From NCBI GenBank assembly GCA_945956935.1, contig CAMFJD010000004.1, positions 36,527 through 100,526 on the forward strand: a stretch of DNA of 64,000 bases. Direction: 5' to 3'. The position numbers and the translations under genes were made by a program. Source of the DNA: an uncultured Bacillota bacterium. Its GTDB lineage: Bacteria > Bacillota_I > Bacilli_A > Culicoidibacterales > ZOR0006. Shown one piece after another: positions 15,975 through 25,765 of this stretch; position 1 is the stretch's first letter; every line of letters begins with the position of its first letter. The notes beneath the pieces are model-generated. The model was given only the letters and a program-made list of their open reading frames with translations, ran no database searches and had not been told where the DNA came from.

Positions 15975-18900
15975 TTAATATAAATCTGGTTGATCTTGCT
16001 GTCCAATATTCGGATCACTTTGACTTGCTCCATATGTATTCATATATAGTGTTTTTTGTGTATCATCACTATCGATACTAATTGTTGTTGTTTGTGCTTG
16101 CTGTTGCGCTTGCATCGACCAACTCAGATAAAATTTTCGTGGTGACTGTTCACTTGGTGCTTCCCAACGAATTGCTGTTGCTACTTGACTCCACGCTGAA
16201 CTTGGCCTTCCAATCCAATACTCTCCTTCACGATTCCAACTTATTTGATTTGCTGGAACACTGCTGTATAGAGAGCGACCATCTTGTTCACTATATGCAT
16301 ATGAAAGGACTGGTTCATGAGTAGAATTTGGTGCATATATTTTGATTTCATTTGGTTTTCCTTGCAATGTGAACTCAGCTGCTAATTTAACATCTGAATC
16401 TCTTGCAATAGTTACATTACTGTTTTGTATATCAATCATAAATTGATTTGTATCTAGGCCTAGCGTGATTTCACCTTGTAATACATTCGCCGGTTTATCA
16501 CCCATGATATACAGTATTTTAATTTTTGGCTGTTTATAACTAAGATTCATCGTCGTACCCGTTCCAATTGTCGCACCACTTGCATCATACTGCGTAGTTG
16601 AAATAATACTCTTAAATTCATCTGGTACATTGCTAACATCTACGTTTACTGAATATGATCCACTTCTACTTGGTGTGTATCTTAGTGTTCCATTCTGATT
16701 TGTTTGTGTCTGCGAGTAATTCGTCTTACTACTTACCGTTGCTACATAAGGATATGCTAAATCTTGCCACTCTTGATTTTCAAAACCAACTGTAATCGTT
16801 CCCTCTTTCAAATCAACTAGTAAGCCACTTTGAGCGGTATATGAAATAACTTTATTATCACATTTTCCACTATTTCCATTTTCTATGTTCACAGTTGTAT
16901 TACTTGTAATTTTTGTAATACCTTCTCGTAATTTAGAGTTCAATGCATACTTGAAAGTATTTCCGATTTCAACAAGTTTGTTTTTTAGACTATCAGCCTG
17001 AACATTGTCAGATTCATAATGTTCTGTATGCTTAGCAATTTCAATGTTTTTTACATCCTCAGCAATAAGGTTAATATCAATTGAACAAATCTTATTTTTT
17101 TCTAATGCTGAGCTAACAAGTGTTCGATTAACAGATAAATCATCATTCGTTAATAATCCTTCTATACCATCAGGTAATGCGATGGATTCTACAAAACCAA
17201 ATTGTTTTGTTGTAATTGTCCTGTTAATAACATTACTTTTATTTCCATGCTCATCTATAGCATATATTGTCAGATTGAGGACATCTTTTATATTAGTATT
17301 CGTATCACCTAACACATACGCTAAAATATCATTCGATTGAACATCAGTTTTGTGGTTATCATAGATAATTTGTCCATTTTTATCCATTTTTACAAACACT
17401 TCCATGCTATCTCCATCAGGATCAGATGCTGATACTTGTAGCGGTATCGTCCATTTCTGATCTTTAATAACATATTCAGGTGTTTCCGAAGCTATCACCT
17501 TCGGACCAGAATTTCTTGGTACACGGTTAGCATTAACAATTGTATTCAATATAAGTTCTAAATTACCACCTGCTACTGTTTCGGTATTTCCACCTACTAA
17601 CATAAACGTTAAATTTTCACGTTGATACATTGCATAGTTATTTCTTGTATCTAACTTAGATGCGTTTATATCAGTACCTTCACTATCTGTATTATACAAT
17701 GGGATAACTTTTTCATCTTCTAAATTCAACTGATATACAGATGTTGGTACTCCAGATACTTCTGGCTGCTGTGAACTTCCATTCACATCGAATGGATACA
17801 ATGTTGTAGGTGCTACGTTAGTCGGGTATCTCTTGTGAGACCAAACGCTATTCGCTTTCACAAATCCATATATACTATCATTTGATGATATATCTTCATA
17901 TGGTATGCTATCCCCAGAAAAATCGACAGTAGCATCTCTATTTCCTTCTATCGCAGTATTCGCTCTAGTAAAATCAAAAAAGCGTGACTGACCTAATTCA
18001 GAACGAAAATTTTGCGTCAATAATCTACTAAAATGGTCATTTGTACGGTTTGCTATTGTCTTAGAAGTAAACAACATTCCTCCACCAGCATCTGCATAAT
18101 GAACCAATTTTGTTATTATCTTCTGCATTTCATCTGAATCTGCTGATGCGGATGTTTTCCACTCATCACTATCCATTCCCAAAATAATATAATCAAATTT
18201 CAAAAAGTCAAAATCATCCGCTGCTACCTCAATCGTATGACCATTATTCCAATCTATAGGCGTCAGTACTTTGATTGTAATATCTAATTCATATCCTGCA
18301 TCTTTTAATATTTTCTTTCTCTGCTCGTCTAAACCTTTCCACATGCCTTCATTTGTACCATCTACACTGTATGTTGTGAGTTGCAAAACATTTATTTTTC
18401 TTACTTCATCCGGATTCGTTGTTGTAATTTCTACATACCCTGTTTGATAACTCTTCACTCCATTTGTATCAAGCTCTATTTTCCAAGGTAATAATCCCAA
18501 AAAATTTTCTGGCAATAACGATTGAATATCAAAATTATCCTCAACATTTTCTAGTGTTGTAACTTTTTCATTATCTGAAAACAATCCATCTCCATCAATA
18601 TCTAAAAATAAATTAGCTGTCAAATTTGTTTTTCCTGCTTCTGCTACGACTGTGAAATTTAATTCTCTTTTATCCATTACATCATTGCTCGTAGGTGCTT
18701 TAACATCAAATGATACACGTGACATATTATTTTTTTGGTAGTCACTCACTACTTGTGCTAATGATACCTTTCCTTCCGAACTGTGTAGCTTAGGATCGTC
18801 AATCGTGGAATTCGTCAAAGGTTCATATTTGTAAAAATTTGCACTACTCACTTTTTTTAAACCGCTATAGAGAACTTGAACTAGATTTGAATTTTCCATG

Positions 18901-19505
18901 TTTCCTCTCGAACCTATAGTCTCATCATAATAAACAATTTGCCCACTGTTTGCAAAATCAATTATCTCTTGTGCTTTTCGTTTCGTTATATCATTCTCGG
19001 CGTAGTTTGTACCTACATTCGAATTATTTTCTGGTAAATACGTCTTACTATCAACTCCACATGAGTTATACATACACTCGATGCTATTATCCTCTATTTG
19101 GCTATATGAATACCCTCTTGGACCGTCCCAAATATTGGATACGTCTGTTTCTAACAATCCATCATACATATTATCAATTTGAATGACATCATAATAGCCA
19201 TTTAATTGTGTTGTTTTCCCAATAAATTCAGGCATCGTCATTAATTCTAATTCAATATATGAATTATCGATCTGTTTCACAGCTTGAACACCCGTTTTAT
19301 TATTTACAGGTACTCCTGTCCAATTTGCACGAACAAACTCCCCTGGTATAATTTTCAATACTTTAATTGGATTATCTTTGTGAGTTCCAACTGCATGAAC
19401 TATTGGTGATGCGTAAGTTTGAATAACATCCATAAGTGGTTGAATACTTATTAGAACCATCACAATAGCGACTATACTTATACATACTTTCTTTATCTTT
19501 TGCAT
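15975..19505 (-). CDS. Giant secreted pilus-locus protein, candidate PilY1-like tip factor
   Basis: A 1,176-residue exported protein that I do not recognise beyond resemblance to clostridial DUF5057-type surface proteins. A Sec signal covers about residues 1-38 (KKVCISIVAIVMVLIS then TYASPIVHA). Two alpha/beta modules end in similar strands: residues 100-200 (YYDVIQID ... IIDFANSGQIVYYDE) and 430-490 (FDYIILGMDSDEW ... ADAGGGMLFTSKTI). Between them lies a canonical EF-hand-type loop, DIDGDGLFSDNE (residues 302-313), and an Ig- or cadherin-like stretch with DPDGDSMEV follows near 695-703. There is no prepilin leader, LPXTG or membrane anchor. It overlaps a minor pilin gene by 13 bases and precedes pilT. 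Position, size and the calcium loop recall PilY1/PilC tip adhesins, although no sequence homology is visible. Confidence 0.7.
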   Translation of the reverse strand: MQKIKKVCISIVAIVMVLISIQPLMDVIQTYASPIVHAVGTHKDNPIKVLKIIPGEFVRANWTGVPVNNKTGVQAVKQIDNSYIELELMTMPEFIGKTTQLNGYYDVIQIDNMYDGLLETDVSNIWDGPRGYSYSQIEDNSIECMYNSCGVDSKTYLPENNSNVGTNYAENDITKRKAQEIIDFANSGQIVYYDETIGSRGNMENSNLVQVLYSGLKKVSSANFYKYEPLTNSTIDDPKLHSSEGKVSLAQVVSDYQKNNMSRVSFDVKAPTSNDVMDKRELNFTVVAEAGKTNLTANLFLDIDGDGLFSDNEKVTTLENVEDNFDIQSLLPENFLGLLPWKIELDTNGVKSYQTGYVEITTTNPDEVRKINVLQLTTYSVDGTNEGMWKGLDEQRKKILKDAGYELDITIKVLTPIDWNNGHTIEVAADDFDFLKFDYIILGMDSDEWKTSASADSDEMQKIITKLVHYADAGGGMLFTSKTIANRTNDHFSRLLTQNFRSELGQSRFFDFTRANTAIEGNRDATVDFSGDSIPYEDISSNDSIYGFVKANSVWSHKRYPTNVAPTTLYPFDVNGSSQQPEVSGVPTSVYQLNLEDEKVIPLYNTDSEGTDINASKLDTRNNYAMYQRENLTFMLVGGNTETVAGGNLELILNTIVNANRVPRNSGPKVIASETPEYVIKDQKWTIPLQVSASDPDGDSMEVFVKMDKNGQIIYDNHKTDVQSNDILAYVLGDTNTNIKDVLNLTIYAIDEHGNKSNVINRTITTKQFGFVESIALPDGIEGLLTNDDLSVNRTLVSSALEKNKICSIDINLIAEDVKNIEIAKHTEHYESDNVQADSLKNKLVEIGNTFKYALNSKLREGITKITSNTTVNIENGNSGKCDNKVISYTAQSGLLVDLKEGTITVGFENQEWQDLAYPYVATVSSKTNYSQTQTNQNGTLRYTPSRSGSYSVNVDVSNVPDEFKSIISTTQYDASGATIGTGTTMNLSYKQPKIKILYIMGDKPANVLQGEITLGLDTNQFMIDIQNSNVTIARDSDVKLAAEFTLQGKPNEIKIYAPNSTHEPVLSYAYSEQDGRSLYSSVPANQISWNREGEYWIGRPSSAWSQVATAIRWEAPSEQSPRKFYLSWSMQAQQQAQTTTISIDSDDTQKTLYMNTYGASQSDPNIGQQDQPDLY

Positions 19506-19960
19506 ACTGATCCCTCCTCATAATTTCGCATCCGGACTGTTGTTGTTTCTGTATAATTTACAGGAAATTTCCGGTTATATCGTTCTAATTCGACCGTCAC
19601 TTCTAACAACGCCCCAGACTGCTTTACTGTTAATGATTCAATTGATCGTGCGATAATAGTTGTACCTTGTACTAATTCAGTTTCACTTAAATTTAACATT
19701 GTCGAGCCAGATGAGTTACAAAACTTAATTGGTAATGATCCATCTTCTTCAAATACAATGTTTTGTGCGTTATAGCCTAATTGCTGAAATTTTTGGAATA
19801 CATTTGATGCCTCACGTTGTAAATCTGCACGGACTTGTTGATGGTTCATACTATCAAGGTGTACGAAAAAAAATTGACTCACTAACATAATCACAATACT
19901 TGTTAATGCTAGTGCTGCAAGTAATTCTACTAATGTAATTCCTTTTTCATTCTTGATCAT
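19493..19960 (-). CDS. Type IV minor pilin (PilW/ComGF-like)
   Basis: The 155-residue prepilin has leader MIKNEKG then ITLVELLAALALTSIVIMLV with Glu at +5, and a small globular domain with two cysteines. The Shine-Dalgarno match is weak (AAGGG), so translation may be coupled to the upstream gene. It lies between the PilX-like gene and the giant secreted protein and overlaps the latter by 13 bases, suggesting that the two products assemble together, probably in a priming or tip complex. Confidence 0.85.
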   Translation of the reverse strand: MIKNEKGITLVELLAALALTSIVIMLVSQFFFVHLDSMNHQQVRADLQREASNVFQKFQQLGYNAQNIVFEEDGSLPIKFCNSSGSTMLNLSETELVQGTTIIARSIESLTVKQSGALLEVTVELERYNRKFPVNYTETTTVRMRNYEEGSVCKR

Positions 19961-19976
19961 TCGTACACGCCCTTTC

Positions 19977-21998
19977 TTAGTAGAGTAATTGCCAATTTTT
20001 CAATTCTACATACTCTTTTGGCTTATACATTGCATCACTCATTGACTCATTCCAGTTTGGTAAATCATGAAACACACCCGTCAATTGTTCAGCATATGTA
20101 CTCATAATATCGATAATATCACCTTTATTCCATGTCAGCTGATTGACTGTATCTTTCAACATGACATTTCCTTGTGCAACAACTGTTCCTGTGATGGTTG
20201 CTGACTCTATATCACGAACGATAATATCACCTGCTGTTATTACTAAAAAAGGTGTTTCTCCTTTATTATCTGGTTTGAGACAAATTTCATTGACGCTACA
20301 TGTCTCGTTTGTAATAACAACTGCTTTGTTTTTATCCTTGTTATACACAAAATTTTCTGATTGAACTTCTGTTCCTTTATCAAAATGAATAAAATCTTGT
20401 ATCGTCATAGTCTTTCCATTTGTATAAATACTATTCCAATCAAGTTCCGTTGGCTCTATCCACTGATCTGAAAAGGGCAAATTTAAATAATAAGCTGCTT
20501 TGGCATATGTATTTTGTGCCTCTTTCAGCACAGCTAATTGTTCACTGCCAAATTTTGGTGTGAGAACTTCTGTTTTATTGTCTGCTGTTTTACGAACAAT
20601 CGCCCCAGCAGCATAGGTATTTTGGGGCAGTTGTATATTTCCATGCTTTAATTCATTTTCGGTATTTTTAAGCTTTGATGCAATTCCGCTAAAATATTGT
20701 GATTTTTGTTCAACTGTCCATGATACTAAATCACTAATTGGTGTTAATTTCGTACCAACAATAACTTGCAGTGGCTCAATATATTCATATACAATTTGTT
20801 GACATGATTCTACACGATCAACTTTCGTACACACTTCTTGAATATCTTGAACTGGTAATGTATACACATGATAATTTCCATTCACCGCAACTGACTCACC
20901 TGTTTGATATGGACTGCTTAAATTGATGAATGCTGTTCCAGCAATATATGCTGAATCAGTAATTGTCAATCCTGCACTACTATTCGCACTTGGTGGATTG
21001 CTGATGATACTGCTTGACTCCATTTTAGTTGTTGTGCTATCAACATTCACATCACTAATTCCATAGTAATTTCCAATTGTTGTCAATCCTGATGATGCAT
21101 TAAGAACAAAATCATTCCCTGTTGTAATATTATCAAATGTATTACTCGTATCATTTTGCACAACTACATTTTTAGCATACACATCTTGACCAATTAAAAC
21201 TGCTTTATCTTTCGACACTACTGAATTGGCTGTTGTCAACATTTGATTGAATAGAATTGGCTCATTAGACAATGAACTTACACGAATTCCAGACTCATAT
21301 TCACTACTATTCGACTCGGTTGCAGTCGGCTCGTCTTTTTCGCCATTGGCATAAATATTACCATCAAATGTCAATCCACCTCCGTTCAATGATTGTTGAA
21401 TGTCGATAGAGCTGTCAGTTGTAATCATATTTTGCTCTAATAGTGGTGCTGTTTGTGGTCCTGCTTGCCATTCTGGAATTTTAATATGAATGTCAACACT
21501 TACTTTTCTGCTAATATTTGTGCTGTCTTGAAATGCTGATGAGAGGATAAATTGCCAAGTTTTATTAGCTTCGTCATATACATTTGAATCAATGATTGCT
21601 AGCTCAAGTGCCGGTGGTTTAGTGGTAACTGCTGTAGTTGAATGGTTTTCATTATAATATGAAAGTGTTGTCGCTGATTGTGTCCATTTATTTTCACGAT
21701 TATTGCCGATAAATTCTACCATTGCTTGATCAAATGTTTGTTGTGATGTTGCCTTACTTTGTGCAACTGATACCGCACTTGTAAATGTTTTTTCCAGTGC
21801 TATTTGTGCCAGTGTCAATCCTGATTCAGCACGGTATAGTGTCTCAACTTGATTTTTTTCCATTGTTCGTGACTTCACTGCCATAAACACAGTATTGCTC
21901 ACCATGGCAGTAATTATTGTTAATACAACAAAGAATAATAATGCAATTACTAAAACTGATCCTTGTTCATTCATTTTTTTCTTTTGTATCTTACGCAT
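19977..21998 (-). CDS. PilX-like minor pilin with a very large C-terminal module
   Basis: The 673-residue protein starts with a PilX-type N-terminus: basic RKIQKKKMNEQG, then SVLVIALLFFVVLTIITAMV and YRAESGLTLAQIALE. The residue at +5 after Gly is not Glu, as is common for PilX or GspK-like components at the tip. The remaining 600 residues are beta-rich and repetitive (NGGGLTFDGNIYANG, GDIIVRDIESATITGTVVAQGN), resembling a right-handed beta-helix or polymer-forming fold. Usual PilX proteins have about 170 residues, so this is a modular pilin presenting a large domain. GGAG lies 6 bases before ATG 21998. Confidence 0.8.
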   Translation of the reverse strand: MRKIQKKKMNEQGSVLVIALLFFVVLTIITAMVSNTVFMAVKSRTMEKNQVETLYRAESGLTLAQIALEKTFTSAVSVAQSKATSQQTFDQAMVEFIGNNRENKWTQSATTLSYYNENHSTTAVTTKPPALELAIIDSNVYDEANKTWQFILSSAFQDSTNISRKVSVDIHIKIPEWQAGPQTAPLLEQNMITTDSSIDIQQSLNGGGLTFDGNIYANGEKDEPTATESNSSEYESGIRVSSLSNEPILFNQMLTTANSVVSKDKAVLIGQDVYAKNVVVQNDTSNTFDNITTGNDFVLNASSGLTTIGNYYGISDVNVDSTTTKMESSSIISNPPSANSSAGLTITDSAYIAGTAFINLSSPYQTGESVAVNGNYHVYTLPVQDIQEVCTKVDRVESCQQIVYEYIEPLQVIVGTKLTPISDLVSWTVEQKSQYFSGIASKLKNTENELKHGNIQLPQNTYAAGAIVRKTADNKTEVLTPKFGSEQLAVLKEAQNTYAKAAYYLNLPFSDQWIEPTELDWNSIYTNGKTMTIQDFIHFDKGTEVQSENFVYNKDKNKAVVITNETCSVNEICLKPDNKGETPFLVITAGDIIVRDIESATITGTVVAQGNVMLKDTVNQLTWNKGDIIDIMSTYAEQLTGVFHDLPNWNESMSDAMYKPKEYVELKNWQLLY

Positions 21999-22013
21999 AT
22001 GTACTCCTCATTT

Positions 22014-22754
22014 CTATCGTAACAATACTTGTTTTTTGGTTTGAAATTTTGATGGTTCTTCTGGTGCTACTTGAATTTCAACATTGTACAGTGTCCCAAT
22101 TTGATAAAAATCTGATGATAATAACACTTGTATTTCGCGACTTCCGCCAATATTTTCTTTAAATGCTTCATTTGGTACGATAACTTGTAGCTTCTTTACT
22201 GTTTCAATATTAACTGCATACGGCTCACCTTTACATTCGATGATTGGTTCCACATTATTGAATGATAAAACGCCATTGTTAATATGTAATGTTTTCGTAT
22301 TTCCATCATACATAAGAATCAGTGGTTTTCCATTTGCTAAAATAATTGGTGTACTGTAGGAACCATTTACAATGACTTGCATACTTCCGTTTATTTTTTG
22401 AAATTCCATAGTAACTGATGGTTCTTGATCAAAAGCTTGTTCTTTCTCAAATGTAAGCACAACGTCTTTTTTATTGTACGTACCAGTGTATCTTGCATTA
22501 TTCCCACTATCTTGTTTCAAATCAATCATACCTGCATATTCATTTGATATCGGTAATGCTTCTTCTTTTGCAAGATGCTCAACTACAGTTTGTCCGACTT
22601 GTGTATTCGTCTGTAATTGTCTTGCATATGTTTCATTTTTCATCATAATGACTGTCGCTGTAACAAAAACGGTAGCAACAATACCAATGACAACAAGTGC
22701 TGAAATAACTTCTACAAGTGAGAAACCCTTTTCTGATTGTATCGTTTTCATCAT
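22014..22754 (-). CDS. Type IV minor pilin (PilV/ComGD-like)
   Basis: The 246-residue prepilin has leader MMKTIQSEKG then FSLVEVISALVVIGIVATVF with Glu at +5. The globular domain of about 200 residues contains beta strands and one cysteine. There is no clear ribosome-binding site; its ATG overlaps the last base of the pilO stop (TAATG at 22754), so it is translationally coupled. A second ATG follows immediately. Confidence 0.85.
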   Translation of the reverse strand: MMKTIQSEKGFSLVEVISALVVIGIVATVFVTATVIMMKNETYARQLQTNTQVGQTVVEHLAKEEALPISNEYAGMIDLKQDSGNNARYTGTYNKKDVVLTFEKEQAFDQEPSVTMEFQKINGSMQVIVNGSYSTPIILANGKPLILMYDGNTKTLHINNGVLSFNNVEPIIECKGEPYAVNIETVKKLQVIVPNEAFKENIGGSREIQVLLSSDFYQIGTLYNVEIQVAPEEPSKFQTKKQVLLR

Positions 22755-24034
22755 TATTGTTTCACGATGATCACTTGATCATTATCTCCATTCACAGTAA
22801 TACGCGGTGCTTCTAAATCATCATTTCGGACAAATACTACAACTTTTCGATCTGTTGTATTTTTGATATCAATCGATAATGTTGTAGAATCTCTTGTATC
22901 AATGCGAGCTTCACTCACTAAATCTACGATAATGTATTCTGAATTTGGTACGAATACTTCTACCGATTCAGGATAGTGCTCGTCACCTAACGTATATTCG
23001 TATGTATATGTATCTTCTCGTTTCGCAAATGTCATTGTTGCTTTATGATCACCCGTTTTTTCACTCACTAAATAACTCGTTTTTTCTGTATCATCCGCAC
23101 GTCCAATCATAACGCTTGATAAATCTGAATGCGCTGATTTTACATTCACAACAAAATCTCGTTTATTTTCATCTGCTTGGACTCCATTTTGAGTAAATAC
23201 ACTAGATGTTGCTGAAAAGGGCAAATCTTTTCCATATTCACCAGTAAGTCCCCAAACAGCTATTTCTGACATCACATCTGGAATAATATAAATTTCAACG
23301 CTCAATGACGCAGATACGTTGGTATCATTCAACGCACGAATTTCACTATTACTGACAATCATTCGTTTTTCAAATGTTTCAATTGATTTAATAAATTCTT
23401 GCACTTGTTTATAAGGACCATCTACTGTAATACCAACTGTCACTTGTTGAACAAACTGAGACGTCGTCACAACTTCTTCCTCTTCTGTATTGGTACTATC
23501 TGTTGTCATTTCATCACTTTGTTCCACTGTATCCCCTTCACTCGTGGAACTTCCTGATTGTTCTGGTAGTACTTTCTCACTTAATGTTTCATTATTTTCA
23601 GCGGCTTCCTTATTTAAGTTGTATTGTTCTAATAACTGATCAACACTTCCTAATCCAGGAACTAGAAATGATGAGGTAGCACTAACAACACCACTTGTCC
23701 CTAATTGGCTAAATGTTAGCCCTCCCGTTAATTTTTGTTTGCTCAGTAAATTATTTAAATCAATAATAATTTGCTCTTGTTCATATGCTGAATAATACTG
23801 TTTCGTTTTTTTATCGACACTTGTTGCTTTTTTCTGATGATCATCTTTATGTTCCTGCATAGTTGCAATGATCTGATCATACTCTTCTTTTTCAGCAGTT
23901 ATAGTAGCATAAAAAGAGTGTAACTCTTCATTTTTCGCATGATGTGGTTTGATGATAAATTGATAATAGCTGAACCCAATCACAAAAATGGCTATCCCAC
24001 CGATTAATATTTGTTCTTGCTTACTCAACTTCAT
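22754..24034 (-). CDS. pilO: PilO-like pilus assembly protein with extended C-terminus
   Basis: Bitopic inner-membrane protein that with PilN and PilM forms the alignment platform between cytoplasmic motor and pilus. The 426 residues comprise a membrane helix (IGGIAIFVIGFSYYQFI, about 10-27), a coiled coil (residues 35-85), an acidic Ser/Thr-rich linker, and a ferredoxin-like PilO domain (QQVTVGITVDGPYKQVQEFIKSIETFEKRMIV). A further beta-rich extension of about 160 residues is not seen in PilO of about 210 residues. A GTG at 24046 overlaps the Shine-Dalgarno GAGGTG, so the start is ATG 24034. It overlaps pilN by 14 bases. Confidence 0.83.
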   Translation of the reverse strand: MKLSKQEQILIGGIAIFVIGFSYYQFIIKPHHAKNEELHSFYATITAEKEEYDQIIATMQEHKDDHQKKATSVDKKTKQYYSAYEQEQIIIDLNNLLSKQKLTGGLTFSQLGTSGVVSATSSFLVPGLGSVDQLLEQYNLNKEAAENNETLSEKVLPEQSGSSTSEGDTVEQSDEMTTDSTNTEEEEVVTTSQFVQQVTVGITVDGPYKQVQEFIKSIETFEKRMIVSNSEIRALNDTNVSASLSVEIYIIPDVMSEIAVWGLTGEYGKDLPFSATSSVFTQNGVQADENKRDFVVNVKSAHSDLSSVMIGRADDTEKTSYLVSEKTGDHKATMTFAKREDTYTYEYTLGDEHYPESVEVFVPNSEYIIVDLVSEARIDTRDSTTLSIDIKNTTDRKVVVFVRNDDLEAPRITVNGDNDQVIIVKQ

Positions 24035-24581
24035 AATTTTGCTCACCTCTTTGACATTGAATTTGGAATGAAAATCCGTTACTATCTCCGCTCACTGGTT
24101 GGATTGTACTTACATAAACATCAACAAATAAAGTCAATTCTTTTAAGTTATGTTGAAATTCTGCAATTGCTTGACGGGTTACTCCCTTACCATTCAACGA
24201 TACCGTTGTTGCATTTATAGTCATTTGATCAATTGTCACTGTTTTAGGCATAATTTTTGAAATCAGTACTAATGCTTGACTCACATTAGCATCACGCGTA
24301 TCAACAGCATTAATAATTGCATTTAAATCCTGTTCTGTCTCATTTAATACTGCTAACTGGTTATCAATATATTCAGCTTCTTGTAATTTTTTTTGTAAAG
24401 AACTATCTTCAAGTTGTGATTGTACATTCGCAATCTTTTTTTGGACTGTCCATGTTTCATAAGTCATCACAAGTGTAAGTAAACATAATATAACAGCTAG
24501 TACTACTCCTGCTGTCTTTATAATCGTATTTTTTTCTGCTGCTTCTTGCCGATAATGATCAAAAAAGTTAATATCTTGCAT
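24021..24581 (-). CDS. pilN: PilN-like pilus assembly protein
   Basis: The 186-residue bitopic protein starts with DINFFDHYRQ, a variant of the PilM-binding motif INLLP found in PilN. A membrane helix follows at about residues 24-43, then a coiled coil (KKIANVQSQLEDSSLQKKLQEAE) and a ferredoxin-like domain. It starts 2 bases after the pilM stop and overlaps pilO, as in other pilMNO operons. Confidence 0.85.
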   Translation of the reverse strand: MQDINFFDHYRQEAAEKNTIIKTAGVVLAVILCLLTLVMTYETWTVQKKIANVQSQLEDSSLQKKLQEAEYIDNQLAVLNETEQDLNAIINAVDTRDANVSQALVLISKIMPKTVTIDQMTINATTVSLNGKGVTRQAIAEFQHNLKELTLFVDVYVSTIQPVSGDSNGFSFQIQCQRGEQNYEVE

Positions 24582-24583
24582 AC

Positions 24584-25750
24584 TTACCCCTCCACTCTAA
24601 CTAATGAACTCACTGCATTTAAATAGCTTGCAATATTATCGAGTTCCGATTTTGAATGTTGCTGTATTGGCGTAACTGTTTCCACTAATTGAATTGGTGT
24701 TTTTACGACCTGTTCTAGGTATTGTGCAAGTCCTTGAATTTGTCCGATACCGCCGTATAGATAAATCATCTCTATTGTTCGATTTTGATTTGTATTACGA
24801 TAAAATTGAATAAACTTTTCAATTTCTCCAGCAATTTGATCGAGTGAATGTTTCATAATCGGATGTTCAACGGCAAACGTTTCATCAAGTACATTCAATG
24901 TATGTTTCATTTCATATATCTTTTCTCGTTCGTACCCTTCTAACTTCAATGCTTCCTCAAGTGTATACTCATCTTTACGAATTAAGCGTGTAAAATCAAT
25001 ATTACTATTGTGTTGTACACTGACATTAATAGTTGATTCACCAAAATCAATCCATCCGATTGTAGACATTGTATTAAGTGCAACTTCATTGATTTTCGCA
25101 TTATGAGCTACAAGCTTTCTCAAAGCTACAATTGGTAATTCAAGTGAATACGGCTGCAAATCTACCTTTTTTAAAATTTGATAGTATGTACGTAAAATAC
25201 GTTCTGGAAATACAGATACAAAGATTCGTTGTTTATTCTCTTCATTGACAATATCCGTTACGAGGTAACGAATTTGATATTCATCTAAATTAATCGGTAA
25301 ATATTGTTGCAATTCATAGCGAATAACTGTTTCAATCTCATCGCCTTCAACAATTGGAATGAAAATATCACGATTAATAACTTGCGATGAATTCATCGTT
25401 ATGACAGCATGTTTTGCTTTCAACTTGTATTCTTTTACAATTTGTTCAAACATTTCAGCAATTAATGTTTCATTCACAATTGCCCCATCTTTCATACTGC
25501 CAATTGGTGTTGCAAGGGTAAAGCTTGTTTTTATCGTCATATTTCCTTGGGAATATTTTCCTACAATAACCTTTGTTACACTACTTCCAATATCAAATAC
25601 AACTAATTCATTTGGTTTTTTTCCAATACGTTTTTTAGGACTAAATTTCACCCCACTCTTTGTTTTATTGCTTTTCTTTTCTTTCAGTCGTTGCACAATT
25701 TCATTGATATCTGATTGCCAAATACTTTTTTTCTCCTGATTTGCGTCCAT
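24584..25750 (-). CDS. pilM: PilM, actin-like cytoplasmic pilus assembly ATPase
   Basis: Actin-fold cytoplasmic protein that binds the PilN N-terminus and couples the motor to the membrane platform. The 388 residues include phosphate-1 motif VVFDIGSSVTKVIVG, VITMNSSQVINRDIFIP, EDEIETVIRYELQQYLPI-type PilM signature (here GDEIETVIRYELQQYLPI), phosphate-2 WIDFGESTINVSV and adenosine motif IYLYGGIGQIQGL. A GTG at 25765 lies within the Shine-Dalgarno GAGGGG, so the start is ATG 25750. Confidence 0.9.
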   Translation of the reverse strand: MDANQEKKSIWQSDINEIVQRLKEKKSNKTKSGVKFSPKKRIGKKPNELVVFDIGSSVTKVIVGKYSQGNMTIKTSFTLATPIGSMKDGAIVNETLIAEMFEQIVKEYKLKAKHAVITMNSSQVINRDIFIPIVEGDEIETVIRYELQQYLPINLDEYQIRYLVTDIVNEENKQRIFVSVFPERILRTYYQILKKVDLQPYSLELPIVALRKLVAHNAKINEVALNTMSTIGWIDFGESTINVSVQHNSNIDFTRLIRKDEYTLEEALKLEGYEREKIYEMKHTLNVLDETFAVEHPIMKHSLDQIAGEIEKFIQFYRNTNQNRTIEMIYLYGGIGQIQGLAQYLEQVVKTPIQLVETVTPIQQHSKSELDNIASYLNAVSSLVRVEG

Positions 25751-25765
25751 TTTTCGTCCCCTCAC

